Origin: Chlamydiota bacterium
Lineage (GTDB): Bacteria; Chlamydiota; Chlamydiia; Chlamydiales; Parachlamydiaceae
DNA length: 50,027 nt
Reading direction: 5' to 3'
Assembly (NCBI GenBank): GCA_013287915.1
Contig: JABDCX010000015.1
Location: 1-50,027 of the forward strand
Below, one piece after another: positions 31,596 through 39,739 of this stretch. The position numbers and the translations under genes were made by a program. The notes below the pieces were generated by a model. That model worked only from the letters and a program-made list of their open reading frames with translations. It was not told where the DNA came from and made no database searches. Position 1 is the stretch's first letter; each line of letters starts with the position of its first letter.

Positions 31596-32954
31596 ATGAA
31601 ATTCCCTGAATTAGAATCATCCACAGTAGAATGGAAAAGTTCATTTCCTGAAAATGAGCAAATCGTAAGAACTATCGTCGGTTTTTGTAATAGGTTCGGC
31701 GGAAAGCTCGTGATTGGCGTTGCCAATAATGGAGAAATTGTAGGAGTAGATGAAAGTGTTGCTGAAAGGCAAATGGAATACCTCGATAAAATGATCTATG
31801 AATCTTCCGCTCCCCCAATCATCCCCTTGGTTCACACACAGAGGTTTGGTGACAATGTCGTCCTTCTCATAGAAGTTTCTGCCGGGATGAATAAACCCTA
31901 TTACATCAAATCGCTAGGAATGGAAAAAGGTGCCTTCGTTAGACTTGGTAGAAGCACCATGAAAGCCAATGCCGATATGATCGAGGAATTGAAATGGAGT
32001 TCAAGAGGATTGCATTTCGATTTAACCAGTCTCTACCATTCTACGGTGGAAGATCTTGATATGGCCGCCATCGAAGATTTTTTTGGCCTCAGTAAGGGAA
32101 AGAAAAAAAGTTCTATCGATGCAATTTTGTCCTCTTATAATATCGTTCATGAAGAACATAAGACAAAATATCCCACGGTAGCAGGGGGGCTTTTGTTTGG
32201 TAAATATCCAGAAAAACACCTTCCAGAGGCATTTATTATCTGCTCTAGGTTTTCCGGAACTTCAGGAAGAACCGCCTTGGCTTCTCTGGACTGCAAAGGT
32301 ACTCTTTTCGAGCAGTTTGAAATGGCTTTTGGATTCATTGTGAAACATCTTGATCGTTCTTTTGTCATCCGGGGGAAAAAGCGAGAAGAAAAACTAGAAA
32401 TTCCGGAAGTTGCCATTCGAGAAATTCTTTTAAATGCCATTGTACACAGAAATTATCATATACAGGCCCCAATCAAGATCGCTATTTACGACAATCGGAT
32501 AGAAATTTTCAGTCCCGGTGATTTTCCCGGACCTATTAATGCCTCAAATCTGCTTTCAGGGCTTACATATATCCGCAATCCCGGGATTAGCAAAATTTTC
32601 AGGCAAGCAAAATATATTGAAAAACTGGGCTCCGGCTTTTATAACCTTTTCCACTCATATGATCATTGGGGCCTCAAATCTCCCGAAGTCTTCGAGGGTG
32701 AAAATTATATAAAATGCGTTTTGCCACGAGAAAAAAGAAAGGACATGCAAGGACTCGAAGATGCCGATGAAGAAGAAAAAATCCTCAACTTATTCAATCA
32801 AACAGAAGAGCTATCCATCTCCGATGTGATTGCAACATTAGGCATCGCAAGAGCCACTGCAGGAAGACGTTTAAACAGCCTGGTAATAGCCCATAAATTG
32901 AAAAAAATCGGATCCGGAAGATCAACGAGTTATAGAAAAGCCAAATTAAAGTGA
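31596..32954 (+). CDS. AlbA_2 (Schlafen-type) DNA-binding/ATPase-like regulator
   Basis: 452 residues. The N-terminal AlbA_2 domain (about 1-120) has VEWKSSF, GFCNRFGGKLVIGVANNGEIVGV and FVRLGRSTMKA. The middle contains an ATPase-like module (about 270-385: REILLNAIVHRNY, IEIFSPGDFPG, IEKLGSGF). The C-terminal 60 residues form a winged-helix or HTH (ISDVIATLGIARATAGRRLNSLV). Such proteins are putative transcriptional regulators, and some are linked to defence. The ATG is preceded by an operator-like array and AAAGGTGAG. It sits as a single gene between oppDF and an MFS transporter, and the MFS gene follows after 37 bases, so it could be a target. Confidence 0.85.
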   Translation: MKFPELESSTVEWKSSFPENEQIVRTIVGFCNRFGGKLVIGVANNGEIVGVDESVAERQMEYLDKMIYESSAPPIIPLVHTQRFGDNVVLLIEVSAGMNKPYYIKSLGMEKGAFVRLGRSTMKANADMIEELKWSSRGLHFDLTSLYHSTVEDLDMAAIEDFFGLSKGKKKSSIDAILSSYNIVHEEHKTKYPTVAGGLLFGKYPEKHLPEAFIICSRFSGTSGRTALASLDCKGTLFEQFEMAFGFIVKHLDRSFVIRGKKREEKLEIPEVAIREILLNAIVHRNYHIQAPIKIAIYDNRIEIFSPGDFPGPINASNLLSGLTYIRNPGISKIFRQAKYIEKLGSGFYNLFHSYDHWGLKSPEVFEGENYIKCVLPREKRKDMQGLEDADEEEKILNLFNQTEELSISDVIATLGIARATAGRRLNSLVIAHKLKKIGSGRSTSYRKAKLK

Positions 32955-32956
32955 CT

Positions 32957-32983
32957 GCACTTTTTGTTTAAAAGTGCTATAAT
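32957..32983 (+). promoter_or_regulatory. Dyad and -10 element just upstream of the MFS gene
   Basis: A perfect 8-bp stem (GCACTTTT 32957-32964, AAAAGTGC 32970-32977) is followed at once by TATAAT (32978-32983), eight bases before the MFS ATG. There is no Shine-Dalgarno sequence. The dyad occupies the -35 to -10 spacer and could be an operator, or a hairpin ending the AlbA_2 transcript. Confidence 0.45.
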
Positions 32984-32991
32984 CGACCTCT

Positions 32992-34245
32992 ATGAAAGAA
33001 AGTGCATCCTTAGATGCCGCTGCAACTCTAAAAAAGACGCAGACGGCCTACCTCTGGACCCATATTTTGAATACCCCTTTCTGGGCGCTATTCAACATGC
33101 TCCCCTTCATTTTGTATAAAGATTTGCACGCGACGGTATTGCAAATTACGGCCATTATTATTTTAAAACCCGCCACTTCCCTGTTTTCTCTGTATTGGAG
33201 CAGTTTGATTGAAAAAAGGAAGGACCGCCTTTTGTCCAATCTCGTTTGGGCTCGTCTCTTAAGCCATCTTCCCTTTTTCTTTTTTCCGTTTATCGACAAT
33301 CCCTGGTTCTTCATCGCTTCCTTTGGGCTCTACATGATGCTTGCTCGCGGCACGATCCCCGCTTGGATGGAAGTGTTAAAATTAAATGTCCCTGAAGAAA
33401 CGCGCAAACAGACTTTTGCCTATAGCCACACATTAGGTTATGTCGGAGCAGCACTTCTCCCCTTCCTCTTGGGAGGGTTGATGGACCATTACCACGAATC
33501 GTGGCGCTGGATATTCCCCGTCACAGCACTGATTTCTTTGATAGCCATTGTGCCCAAGCTGCGCATTCCGATTGTCATAGAACCTACAGAGGCTCCACAA
33601 GAGACTTCTCTTTCCTTTTCGGAACAATTGATTAAGCCTTGGAAAAGCGTTTGGGCCCTCATCCTCAGACGCCCCGACTTCTTAAAGTATCAAATGGGTT
33701 TTATGTTAGGCGGCGCCGGGCTGATCGTCATGCAACCCGCCTTGCCCCTATTCTTCGTCGACTCTTTACACTTAACCTACATGGAATTAGCTGTAGCGTT
33801 GACGATGTGTAAAGGGATTGGATTTGCTCTAGCCTCTCCCACATGGGCCAAAGTAATGGGAACAATCCACATTTACCGGTTTAATGGATGGGTCACCATG
33901 CTCGCGTTTTTCTTTCCCCTTTGTTTGATTGCAGCAGAAATGAACCTCTCATGGCTCTACCTCGCTTATCTCCTTTATGGGATCATGCAAGCGGGCAGCG
34001 AAATGAGCTGGAACTTGTCCGGCCCGCTCTTTGCCAAAGATGAGGAAAGCTCTCTATATACCAGCGTCAATGTACTCACAGTTGGTCTGAGAGGCTGTTT
34101 TGTCCCCGCAATCGGCAGCTTGCTCATGACTCTCATCCATCCCACTAGCGTCATGTTGATCGGAGGATTATTATGCCTCCTCTCGACCGGTTACATGTGG
34201 AAGATCGCAATACCGATTAAACGCAGAGTCGGGGAGACGCAATGA
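32992..34245 (+). CDS. Major facilitator superfamily transporter
   Basis: 417 residues with about 12 membrane segments in two halves joined by a hydrophilic loop near residues 195-220 (PTEAPQETSLSFSEQL). An MFS-type basic loop (SLIEKRKDRL) occurs between helices 2 and 3. Substrate not recognisable. The gene lacks a Shine-Dalgarno sequence, and the TATAAT eight bases upstream would start transcription at or next to the ATG, so it may be leaderless. Its last codons and stop lie inside a dispersed repeat (34222-34260), so the original C-terminus may have been altered. Confidence 0.85.
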   Translation: MKESASLDAAATLKKTQTAYLWTHILNTPFWALFNMLPFILYKDLHATVLQITAIIILKPATSLFSLYWSSLIEKRKDRLLSNLVWARLLSHLPFFFFPFIDNPWFFIASFGLYMMLARGTIPAWMEVLKLNVPEETRKQTFAYSHTLGYVGAALLPFLLGGLMDHYHESWRWIFPVTALISLIAIVPKLRIPIVIEPTEAPQETSLSFSEQLIKPWKSVWALILRRPDFLKYQMGFMLGGAGLIVMQPALPLFFVDSLHLTYMELAVALTMCKGIGFALASPTWAKVMGTIHIYRFNGWVTMLAFFFPLCLIAAEMNLSWLYLAYLLYGIMQAGSEMSWNLSGPLFAKDEESSLYTSVNVLTVGLRGCFVPAIGSLLMTLIHPTSVMLIGGLLCLLSTGYMWKIAIPIKRRVGETQ

Positions 34246-34260
34246 CGCAGAGGGGGCGAG
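34222..34260 (-). repeat. Dispersed CTCTGCG-type repeat overlapping the MFS stop
   Basis: The reverse complement of these 39 bases matches 49024-49062 at 33 of 39 positions, sharing CTCGCCCCCTC and TCTCCCCG-CTCTGCG. It covers the last eight codons and the stop of the MFS gene. Confidence 0.65.
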
Positions 34261-34294
34261 CAGCTGCTTCTCTGTGTTAAAGTAAATTTAGAAG

Positions 34295-35908
34295 CTACTT
34301 GGAAAGGGTGTGATGCCTTAGCCTAAAATAGGCTGCTAGGTCTTGGGATAGCGGGGAAGGGCTATTTGTTTGAAAACAGCTTCTGTCGATCGCCATCTGT
34401 GCTTTCATGATAGCCACTTGTTTCGCCTCATCAAATTCAGGATGGTTTAGCTCTGCAAGATAGTCGGCCAAATGATTGAACGCAATGGTTTGGAGTTGTG
34501 TTTGGAAAAGCGTCAATGGGGGAGGCTCAAAGCCAAAATCCTCTGAAAGATGTTGCAACATGATAGAGATAGAGGCTTTCCCTATCAAAGCGCCATAATG
34601 CAAAATCCACTCCCATTGCATTCTTAGCGCATCTGAAGAGGCTTCTTCTATTCTTTGCATGATCTCGACCTCAACTTGGATCTGGGCAGCTTGAAAAAGC
34701 GCCTCTATTGAGGGACGATGATGTCTTTGCACCTCTGATAAGGGGGCATCTACAACGCTGTGGTAAGGCCGTGCCATCCACAATTCCCGGATCTGATGGG
34801 ATGTTTCTCCTAGAAACTCAAAAGCGCTTGGATCTTGCTTGACCTGCACAAAAAATGCCTTGCAACGGTTGACATGAGAAATAGCGCTGCTTCCAGATGC
34901 GGCGATCACTGTTTGGGCAAGTTGTTCGTGCAAAGCGATAAAATCCGACAGATCGTTCTGAAATACCCTTTGCTTAATCCTGAAGAGGTGTTTGGCGACT
35001 TGAGTCACTGTTTTTCCAGACACCAATTGCTCGAGCATCTCTTTCCGCGTAATAAAAAGTGCTGCGTGAGCATCGAGCAAATCAAGGCGCTGAGGGGCTT
35101 CTGAAATCAACTGCTCAGCCAGCGTCCAGCCCACACGCTGGCAAGGATGGGGATAGGCTGTCTGCTCCGTAACAAGAGAAACTGAAAACGTCTCAGGAAG
35201 TAACCGGTTGATCGTTTGCGTCGAGGGATCTAGCTCCGATGTTCCTTGGATCGTGACCGTTTCCCAAGGAAACAATTTTACCGTCTGCGTCAATAAGCAA
35301 AAGCGATCTGAGGCATGTGCTAAGGTGGCAATTGGCGTTTTTTTCACTGCAAAGCGCGCTTGGGGGTTTGTTGCAATTTCATAACGGTTCAACAACGAAA
35401 GCACCTTCATGCGGAACAGGTCTGCTGTTTGTTCAGGCAAACGGGTGTTAAAAGCCGCTTGCGAAATCATCGGCGTCGTCGCCTGATGGGGCGCTTGCGC
35501 GCCAGGGAAATAGCGTACAATGGGCATCACAATGCGGGGAAGATGGATCGCAGGCAATGGGACAGCGCGTCCCATCATTTTGGTGTGCTTGAGAGATTGG
35601 TTATAGGTATCGATGGAACTTCGGATCGAATTGGCTAGCGGAAGTTGTAATGAGCGAATATCAATTCGATGCGTATTGATCGTTTCAATCGCCTTCAATA
35701 ACTCCGTTTTTGCCTTTTCACTACTGCGCCTCAAAACGCGATTGAGCAACTTGCGCATCAAGTGAACCGTCTTTGATAAGGTCGATCCCTTCTGCTTCTT
35801 GATTGCATGCTGCGCAAATGCCTCTAAACGAGCAGCAGCACTGGACAAACGATCCGACATATCAGAAGAAGAGCACAAGCCCTTGTTTCCCAGATCTCTA
35901 CCTGCCAT
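34295..35908 (-). CDS. Unknown 537-residue helical protein
   Basis: I do not recognise the family. The N-terminal 100 residues are Ala/Lys/Arg-rich and helical (SSAAARLEAFAQHAIKKQK), then a Pro-rich linker (GRAVPLPAIHLPRIVMPIV), then a long mostly helical part. There is a beta-like patch near residues 210-245 (VKLFPWETVTIQGTSELDPS). No signal peptide or membrane helix. It sits 14 bases downstream of the methyltransferase gene, so it is probably co-transcribed with rluB and that gene. A lineage-specific cytosolic or secreted protein. Confidence 0.7.
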   Translation of the reverse strand: MAGRDLGNKGLCSSSDMSDRLSSAAARLEAFAQHAIKKQKGSTLSKTVHLMRKLLNRVLRRSSEKAKTELLKAIETINTHRIDIRSLQLPLANSIRSSIDTYNQSLKHTKMMGRAVPLPAIHLPRIVMPIVRYFPGAQAPHQATTPMISQAAFNTRLPEQTADLFRMKVLSLLNRYEIATNPQARFAVKKTPIATLAHASDRFCLLTQTVKLFPWETVTIQGTSELDPSTQTINRLLPETFSVSLVTEQTAYPHPCQRVGWTLAEQLISEAPQRLDLLDAHAALFITRKEMLEQLVSGKTVTQVAKHLFRIKQRVFQNDLSDFIALHEQLAQTVIAASGSSAISHVNRCKAFFVQVKQDPSAFEFLGETSHQIRELWMARPYHSVVDAPLSEVQRHHRPSIEALFQAAQIQVEVEIMQRIEEASSDALRMQWEWILHYGALIGKASISIMLQHLSEDFGFEPPPLTLFQTQLQTIAFNHLADYLAELNHPEFDEAKQVAIMKAQMAIDRSCFQTNSPSPLSQDLAAYFRLRHHTLSK

Positions 35909-35922
35909 TTCAGATCCTGTTG

Positions 35923-37089
35923 CTACTCTTGAGGAGGAGGTTTGCCGCAGGGCGCTTCTACGCGCACTGAGGTTCCTTCAATCACATCGATTGCGTTGCC
36001 CTTCTCTAGGGCATCTTTGAAAGAAATGAGTTCGCCTCGCTTGAGATACTCGAATGCACGCGCCTCTTTTGGATACGTCTCCAAACGCGATCCCAGCTGT
36101 TTTTTCCCATCTGTGCCGCACAAGTAAAACCTCTTGCCTCCAAACGCATCGACAGGAGGACTAATCACCCGATACATCTCTCTAGCTGGCAAAAGAGGCC
36201 AACCTGCCTGTGGCTGACGCAAAATCAAATAGGTCATTTTCAATGAGCTTAAATTGATCGATGCAGCTCTTTGGATTTCTTTGATCAAATACGGCTTTTC
36301 AAGCTCCCGTTGCGCATAGCAAGGGCTTCCTTTGACTTTCAGAGCAGGACATTCCCCCTTCCACACGCAGGGAGCCTGCACTGGAACTCCCTTTGCTACA
36401 AGAGAATCGCGCAAAGAAAGAACGGCATCGTTCGCCTCTTGCGCAGAGCTTTCGACGATCAACAAAAATCCATCCTCTGTCAGATAATGTTTCATCAATC
36501 TTTCAATGAACGCTTGTGTGCCTGTTCGATCACCTTGGAATAGATCTTGAAGGCAATGTCCCACGATGATCAAGTCAAACCGCTGTTCGTCAGGCAGATT
36601 CCCTTTCAAGCAATTCCATTGTCGAATCGAAAGGGGAAACCCATAGCGTCCACAAACCTCGGCAGCCATGTTAAGAGCACTTAAATTCCGATCTGTAGCG
36701 ACCACTTCGCGAGCCCCGTGTCGCAGCGCAGCAAAAGCAAATGCCCCAGGACCACTGCACAGATCCAACACCCGATTTGGCGTTCTTGGCAACTCTCCCA
36801 AAAGCGACATCCCTTCTTGGTAATGGATTACCCATTGATAGAGAAGATAGGCGCCCAAAAGATCTCTATCGGCAAAATAATCGGACCCAACAAGGGACCT
36901 GCCGTTGTGCGATTCTGCCCGCAGACTAGTCACAGCCTCGACAACACCTCGAAATTCGCGCGTCTGCAAGACGTCAGCCGGCCCTGCCAACTTATGAAAA
37001 CGTCTCCACACACCGAGCAGCAATGGCATCACGGCTTCGAGATCCAACGGAATTGTACGCGATTCATTTTTAGACATCGTTTTACTCAA
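35923..37089 (-). CDS. Rsm22-like SAM-dependent methyltransferase
   Basis: 388 residues. A class I methyltransferase core (about 100-235) has motif I VLDLCSGPGAFAFAA, ATDRNLSALNMA and FDLIIVGHCLQDLF. A C-terminal part has spaced cysteines (APCVWKGECPALKVKGSPCY), the pattern of Rsm22-family proteins, which act on or with the small ribosomal subunit and may bind a metal cluster. It lies directly downstream of the pseudouridine synthase with an eight-base overlap, in keeping with a role in ribosome maturation. The start at 37089 may be replaced by an ATG at 37077. The methylation site is unknown. Confidence 0.75.
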   Translation of the reverse strand: MSKTMSKNESRTIPLDLEAVMPLLLGVWRRFHKLAGPADVLQTREFRGVVEAVTSLRAESHNGRSLVGSDYFADRDLLGAYLLYQWVIHYQEGMSLLGELPRTPNRVLDLCSGPGAFAFAALRHGAREVVATDRNLSALNMAAEVCGRYGFPLSIRQWNCLKGNLPDEQRFDLIIVGHCLQDLFQGDRTGTQAFIERLMKHYLTEDGFLLIVESSAQEANDAVLSLRDSLVAKGVPVQAPCVWKGECPALKVKGSPCYAQRELEKPYLIKEIQRAASINLSSLKMTYLILRQPQAGWPLLPAREMYRVISPPVDAFGGKRFYLCGTDGKKQLGSRLETYPKEARAFEYLKRGELISFKDALEKGNAIDVIEGTSVRVEAPCGKPPPQE

Positions 37090-37795
37090 ATATTAATTCC
37101 ATTTCCCTTTCACTCATCGGGCGCCAAGATCCCACTGGCAAATTGCCCAAGACCAAGCCGCCGATTCTCATCCGCGTGAGTTCCTTCACCTTTAAACCAG
37201 CCGTTTCGAGCAATAGGCGCACTTCCCGCTTTTTCCCTTCTGCGATTACGACTTTCAAAGTACCGCGGCGCACCTTGCTGACGCGTATTGGTTTTACAAA
37301 TACCCCTTCGACAAGAACGCCGCCCCCAATCTTTTTCAAATGCGCGTCTTCGATTTCCGCGTCGACTTTCACTAAATATTCTTTCTCAATATCGGCAGAA
37401 GGGTGGATGACGCGATTGGCAAAGTGACCATCATTCGTCACAAGCAGCAGCCCCTCCGTCTCTTTATCAAGGCGCCCCACTGTAAATAAGCGATACGGCA
37501 CCTCTCCAAACAGATCGAAGACGATCCGATCGTCACCGTGCTTCACAGCTGTGCACAGGTAGCCAGAGGGTTTATTGAGAATGTAGTACACTTTGGGTTC
37601 ATGAGAAGTCACTTTTTTCCCTTCGCAGACGATTTCGTCGCTTCCATCCACAAGGGTCTGAGGCAATTTTTCGACGCGACCATTCACAGTCACCCGTCCG
37701 GCAAAGATCAACGCCTCGCAGGCACGCCTAGCGGCGACTCCTGCCGCTGCCATGTATTTAGCCAGTCGTATTTTCTTCCCTTGCAAAGACGTCAT
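37082..37795 (-). CDS. RsuA/RluB/E/F-family pseudouridine synthase
   Basis: 237 residues. The S4 RNA-binding domain is at the N-terminus (IRLAKYMAAAGVAARRACEALI), followed by the catalytic GRLDKETEGLLLVTNDG with the active-site Asp and the conserved KKREVRLLLETAGL. It isomerises a specific uridine in rRNA; which one (16S U516 for RsuA or 23S U2605 for RluB) cannot be told. It is the first gene of a three-gene unit with the methyltransferase and the 537-residue protein. Confidence 0.93.
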   Translation of the reverse strand: MTSLQGKKIRLAKYMAAAGVAARRACEALIFAGRVTVNGRVEKLPQTLVDGSDEIVCEGKKVTSHEPKVYYILNKPSGYLCTAVKHGDDRIVFDLFGEVPYRLFTVGRLDKETEGLLLVTNDGHFANRVIHPSADIEKEYLVKVDAEIEDAHLKKIGGGVLVEGVFVKPIRVSKVRRGTLKVVIAEGKKREVRLLLETAGLKVKELTRMRIGGLVLGNLPVGSWRPMSEREMELIFE

Positions 37796-37903
37796 TAAAT
37801 TATTCCTGTTTCCCTGATTGCAGTAAAATTGAGTATTGAACCCGGCTCATTGTAAAGGAATTATGTCTAAAAAGCAAGAAAGATCGCTAAAAAAGCCCCG
37901 CGT

Positions 37904-37931
37904 TTACTAATAAATTGAATTATGGTAAAAT
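37904..37931 (+). promoter_or_regulatory. Candidate promoter for the gene at 38003
   Basis: TTTACT (37904-37909), 16 bases, TAAAAT (37926-37931). Partial matches only, in an AT-rich stretch. Confidence 0.35.
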
Positions 37932-38002
37932 AAGCCTCAGGCGGGCAGATAGATCTACCCCTAAAGAGTAGTGACCAAAACATCTTGATCAAAGGTGGTT
38001 TT

Positions 38003-38284
38003 ATGAACATTAACTCGGTAAATACAGACCCTACAGACCCAAATAGCCCTTTCTATGACCCTACGCTCGATCCCTTAAGCACGGCCAACGTGCTCAACCA
38101 AGTCCCAGCCGTAGTCAATACGCCAGCTCCATCAGCAACCGATGACAGTACTAACCCAATCGATGCGGTTAAAAAAGGAAAGAGGCATCGTCGTCATGCA
38201 CGCCTTCAAGAAGACCTCAAAACGACGATCCAAAATACCCAACCGACTATCCCTGTCGAGAAGACGGGAAAAATAGGGCAATAA
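38003..38284 (+). CDS. Unknown small polar protein, 93 residues
   Basis: N-terminal half rich in Asn, Asp, Pro, Ser and Thr (MNINSVNTDPTDPNSPFYDP), C-terminal half basic and then polar (KKGKRHRRHARLQEDL). No membrane segment. AAAGGTGG lies well spaced before the ATG, which favours a real gene. The disordered N-terminus resembles type III secreted proteins, but that is no proof. The C-terminus nearly touches the convergent secreted protein gene. Confidence 0.6.
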   Translation: MNINSVNTDPTDPNSPFYDPTLDPLSTANVLNQVPAVVNTPAPSATDDSTNPIDAVKKGKRHRRHARLQEDLKTTIQNTQPTIPVEKTGKIGQ

Positions 38285-38286
38285 CC

Positions 38287-38601
38287 CTATTCAGGCAGTT
38301 TTTTGTACGAATTGTACAAGTCGTTTGATTGCTGCTCATCAGGGAACGGGTCGTTATTGGGGAGAATGAACGGTTCGTAGTACCCGCCGTAACCCCCGCC
38401 ATATCCGCCGTATCCTTCGTCGTTGCGAAGAGCATTATCTCTACCAAAATCCCCACCACCGCCTCGATCGCCGCCTCTTGCAACTACATTTGCCTCATTG
38501 CCCTCTCTAGACGGTGCTGCCCTCTGGTCAGCCCCAGACACGCTAGCCGTGCAGGCAAGCCCGCACACCACAGCCAACGCCCATATTTTCCCCTGTTTCA
38601 T
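38287..38601 (-). CDS. Small secreted Gly/Tyr-rich protein
   Basis: 104 residues with a clear signal peptide (MKQGKIWALAVVCGLACTASVSGA). The mature part is disordered and Gly-rich (GGDRGGGGDFGRDN, GYGGYGGGYGGYYEP). The signal peptide contains two cysteines (VVCGLACTA), but neither forms a proper lipobox. A strong AGGGAGGGGG site precedes the ATG. Function unknown; Gly/Tyr-rich secreted proteins may be structural or self-assembling. Confidence 0.7.
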   Translation of the reverse strand: MKQGKIWALAVVCGLACTASVSGADQRAAPSREGNEANVVARGGDRGGGGDFGRDNALRNDEGYGGYGGGYGGYYEPFILPNNDPFPDEQQSNDLYNSYKKLPE

Positions 38602-38715
38602 GCCCCCTCCCTTTTTGGTTGATAAATTCTACCCTATACCGGAATCCCCATTATTTAAAAAATATATTTTACAGAGACAAAAACCAGGAAAACTGCAGAT
38701 TTTTAAAATAATTGT

Positions 38716-38744
38716 TTGACTTTAATTCGCTAATAATCTATAAT
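38716..38744 (+). promoter_or_regulatory. Promoter of small membrane cassette 1
   Basis: TTGACT (38716-38721), 17 bases, TATAAT (38739-38744). The -35 region reads TTGACTTTAATTC, identical to the start of cassette 2's promoter at 39210. Confidence 0.75.
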
Positions 38745-38787
38745 TGAGTCATTAAACAACATAAATATTAAACAAGGAGATAATAAA

Positions 38788-39111
38788 ATGTTAACTAATT
38801 TATCAAATACACACAAAGCATTCCTCGCAGTCGGCACAGTTGTCATGGGTCTAGCCTATGCCACAAAAAAGGCCTTTGACAAGGACGCGGGCAAAACATC
38901 GAAAGCGGCACAGAGCTGGATGCAACAAGGGCTCAACTTGTGCAGAAATTCATCGACCACGCAAAAGCTCGCTGTAGGGGTTGTTGTCTTAACAAGTGTT
39001 GCCTTCCCTCAGTTGTCGGCTACACACAAGGCTTTTGTCGCAATCGGAGCCGTCGTTGCTAGTCTAGGCATCGCCACAAAGGTTGCATACGACCTGGATC
39101 AGGCAGGATAA
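38788..39111 (+). CDS. Small membrane protein with an internal repeat (cassette 1)
   Basis: 107 residues made of two similar halves, NTHKAFLAVGTVVMGLAYAT near the N-terminus and ATHKAFVAIGAVVASLGIAT near the C-terminus, plus a middle hydrophobic stretch (KLAVGVVVLTSVAFPQL). Two or three short membrane segments are likely. AAGGAG precedes the ATG, with a strong promoter and an intrinsic terminator, so it is a self-contained, probably well-expressed unit. The next gene is built in the same way. No known family. Confidence 0.75.
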   Translation: MLTNLSNTHKAFLAVGTVVMGLAYATKKAFDKDAGKTSKAAQSWMQQGLNLCRNSSTTQKLAVGVVVLTSVAFPQLSATHKAFVAIGAVVASLGIATKVAYDLDQAG

Positions 39112-39149
39112 TAGTAGCCTGTTGGAGGATCCGAAAGGTTATAATAGTA

Positions 39150-39178
39150 GGCACCCTTCTCGGGGTGCCTTTTTTTTT
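39150..39178 (+). terminator. Intrinsic terminator of cassette 1
   Basis: GGCACCC (39150-39156) and GGGTGCC (39163-39169) around six bases, followed by nine Ts. Textbook rho-independent terminator, closely similar to the one at 39694. Confidence 0.9.
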
Positions 39179-39209
39179 GATTGTTCTCGAAAATACTTTA
39201 AATAACTTA

Positions 39210-39238
39210 TTGACTTTAATTCAATTTTAGTTTAGAAT
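39210..39238 (+). promoter_or_regulatory. Promoter of small membrane cassette 2
   Basis: TTGACT (39210-39215), 17 bases, TAGAAT (39233-39238), with TTGACTTTAATTC as in cassette 1. Confidence 0.7.
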
Positions 39239-39280
39239 TGCATCGTAAAACAACAAAAACCATTGAAAGGAGATAATATA

Positions 39281-39667
39281 ATGTCTATATTTACAAACAA
39301 TTACGTAGAAACTTTTGAGGGTTTCAGAGCCCGTTTGGGAGAAGCCACTAAAACTACGGGTATAAACTTTAATGCAATCACAGAATGGTTCGGAAGAAAC
39401 GTCCGTCCATTAGTCGCAAAAATGCCAGAGCTGACAAGAAATCAAAAAGCTGCTGCTGCTGTAGCGGTTGTAGCTACCTTGGCACTCATCGCCCGCTCTG
39501 CTTTTGCAGGAAAGAAAGACGCTCAACCTGCTGCAGCCCCATCGGAAAGCAAAGCAAGCAGAGCCGCTGGCTATCTGTTCATCACAGTAGCTCTGGCCGC
39601 TGCCGGCATTGCAGTCCGTATAGAGAACGTCCGCAATCGAATTGTAGCAGCGGTGTCCTCCAAGTAA
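39281..39667 (+). CDS. Small membrane protein (cassette 2)
   Basis: 128 residues. A polar N-terminal half (MSIFTNNYVETFEGFRARLG) precedes two hydrophobic segments (AAAAVAVVATLALIARSAFA and AAGYLFITVALAAAGIAVRI) split by an Ala/Pro-rich link. AAAGGAG precedes the ATG at 39281; the upstream ATG at 39263 in the same frame is poorer. NQKAAAAVAVVATLALIARSAF aligns loosely with the repeated THKAFxAxGxVV unit of cassette 1, so the two may be diverged paralogs. Function unknown. Confidence 0.75.
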   Translation: MSIFTNNYVETFEGFRARLGEATKTTGINFNAITEWFGRNVRPLVAKMPELTRNQKAAAAVAVVATLALIARSAFAGKKDAQPAAAPSESKASRAAGYLFITVALAAAGIAVRIENVRNRIVAAVSSK

Positions 39668-39693
39668 TGCGCTTTAGTGCATGATGCACAACA

Positions 39694-39717
39694 GGCACCC
39701 TTCATAGGGTGCCTTTT
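39694..39717 (+). terminator. Intrinsic terminator of cassette 2
   Basis: GGCACCC (39694-39700) and GGGTGCC (39707-39713) around six bases and then TTTT. The stem is the same as in cassette 1. Confidence 0.85.
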
Positions 39718-39739
39718 AATTTGAACCAAAATCCTGCTG

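Noticed and set aside
37796-38002. Small RNA or riboswitch in the gap between rluB and the gene at 38003
   Set aside because: No stable-looking paired structure recognised; only a weak promoter-like pair is visible.
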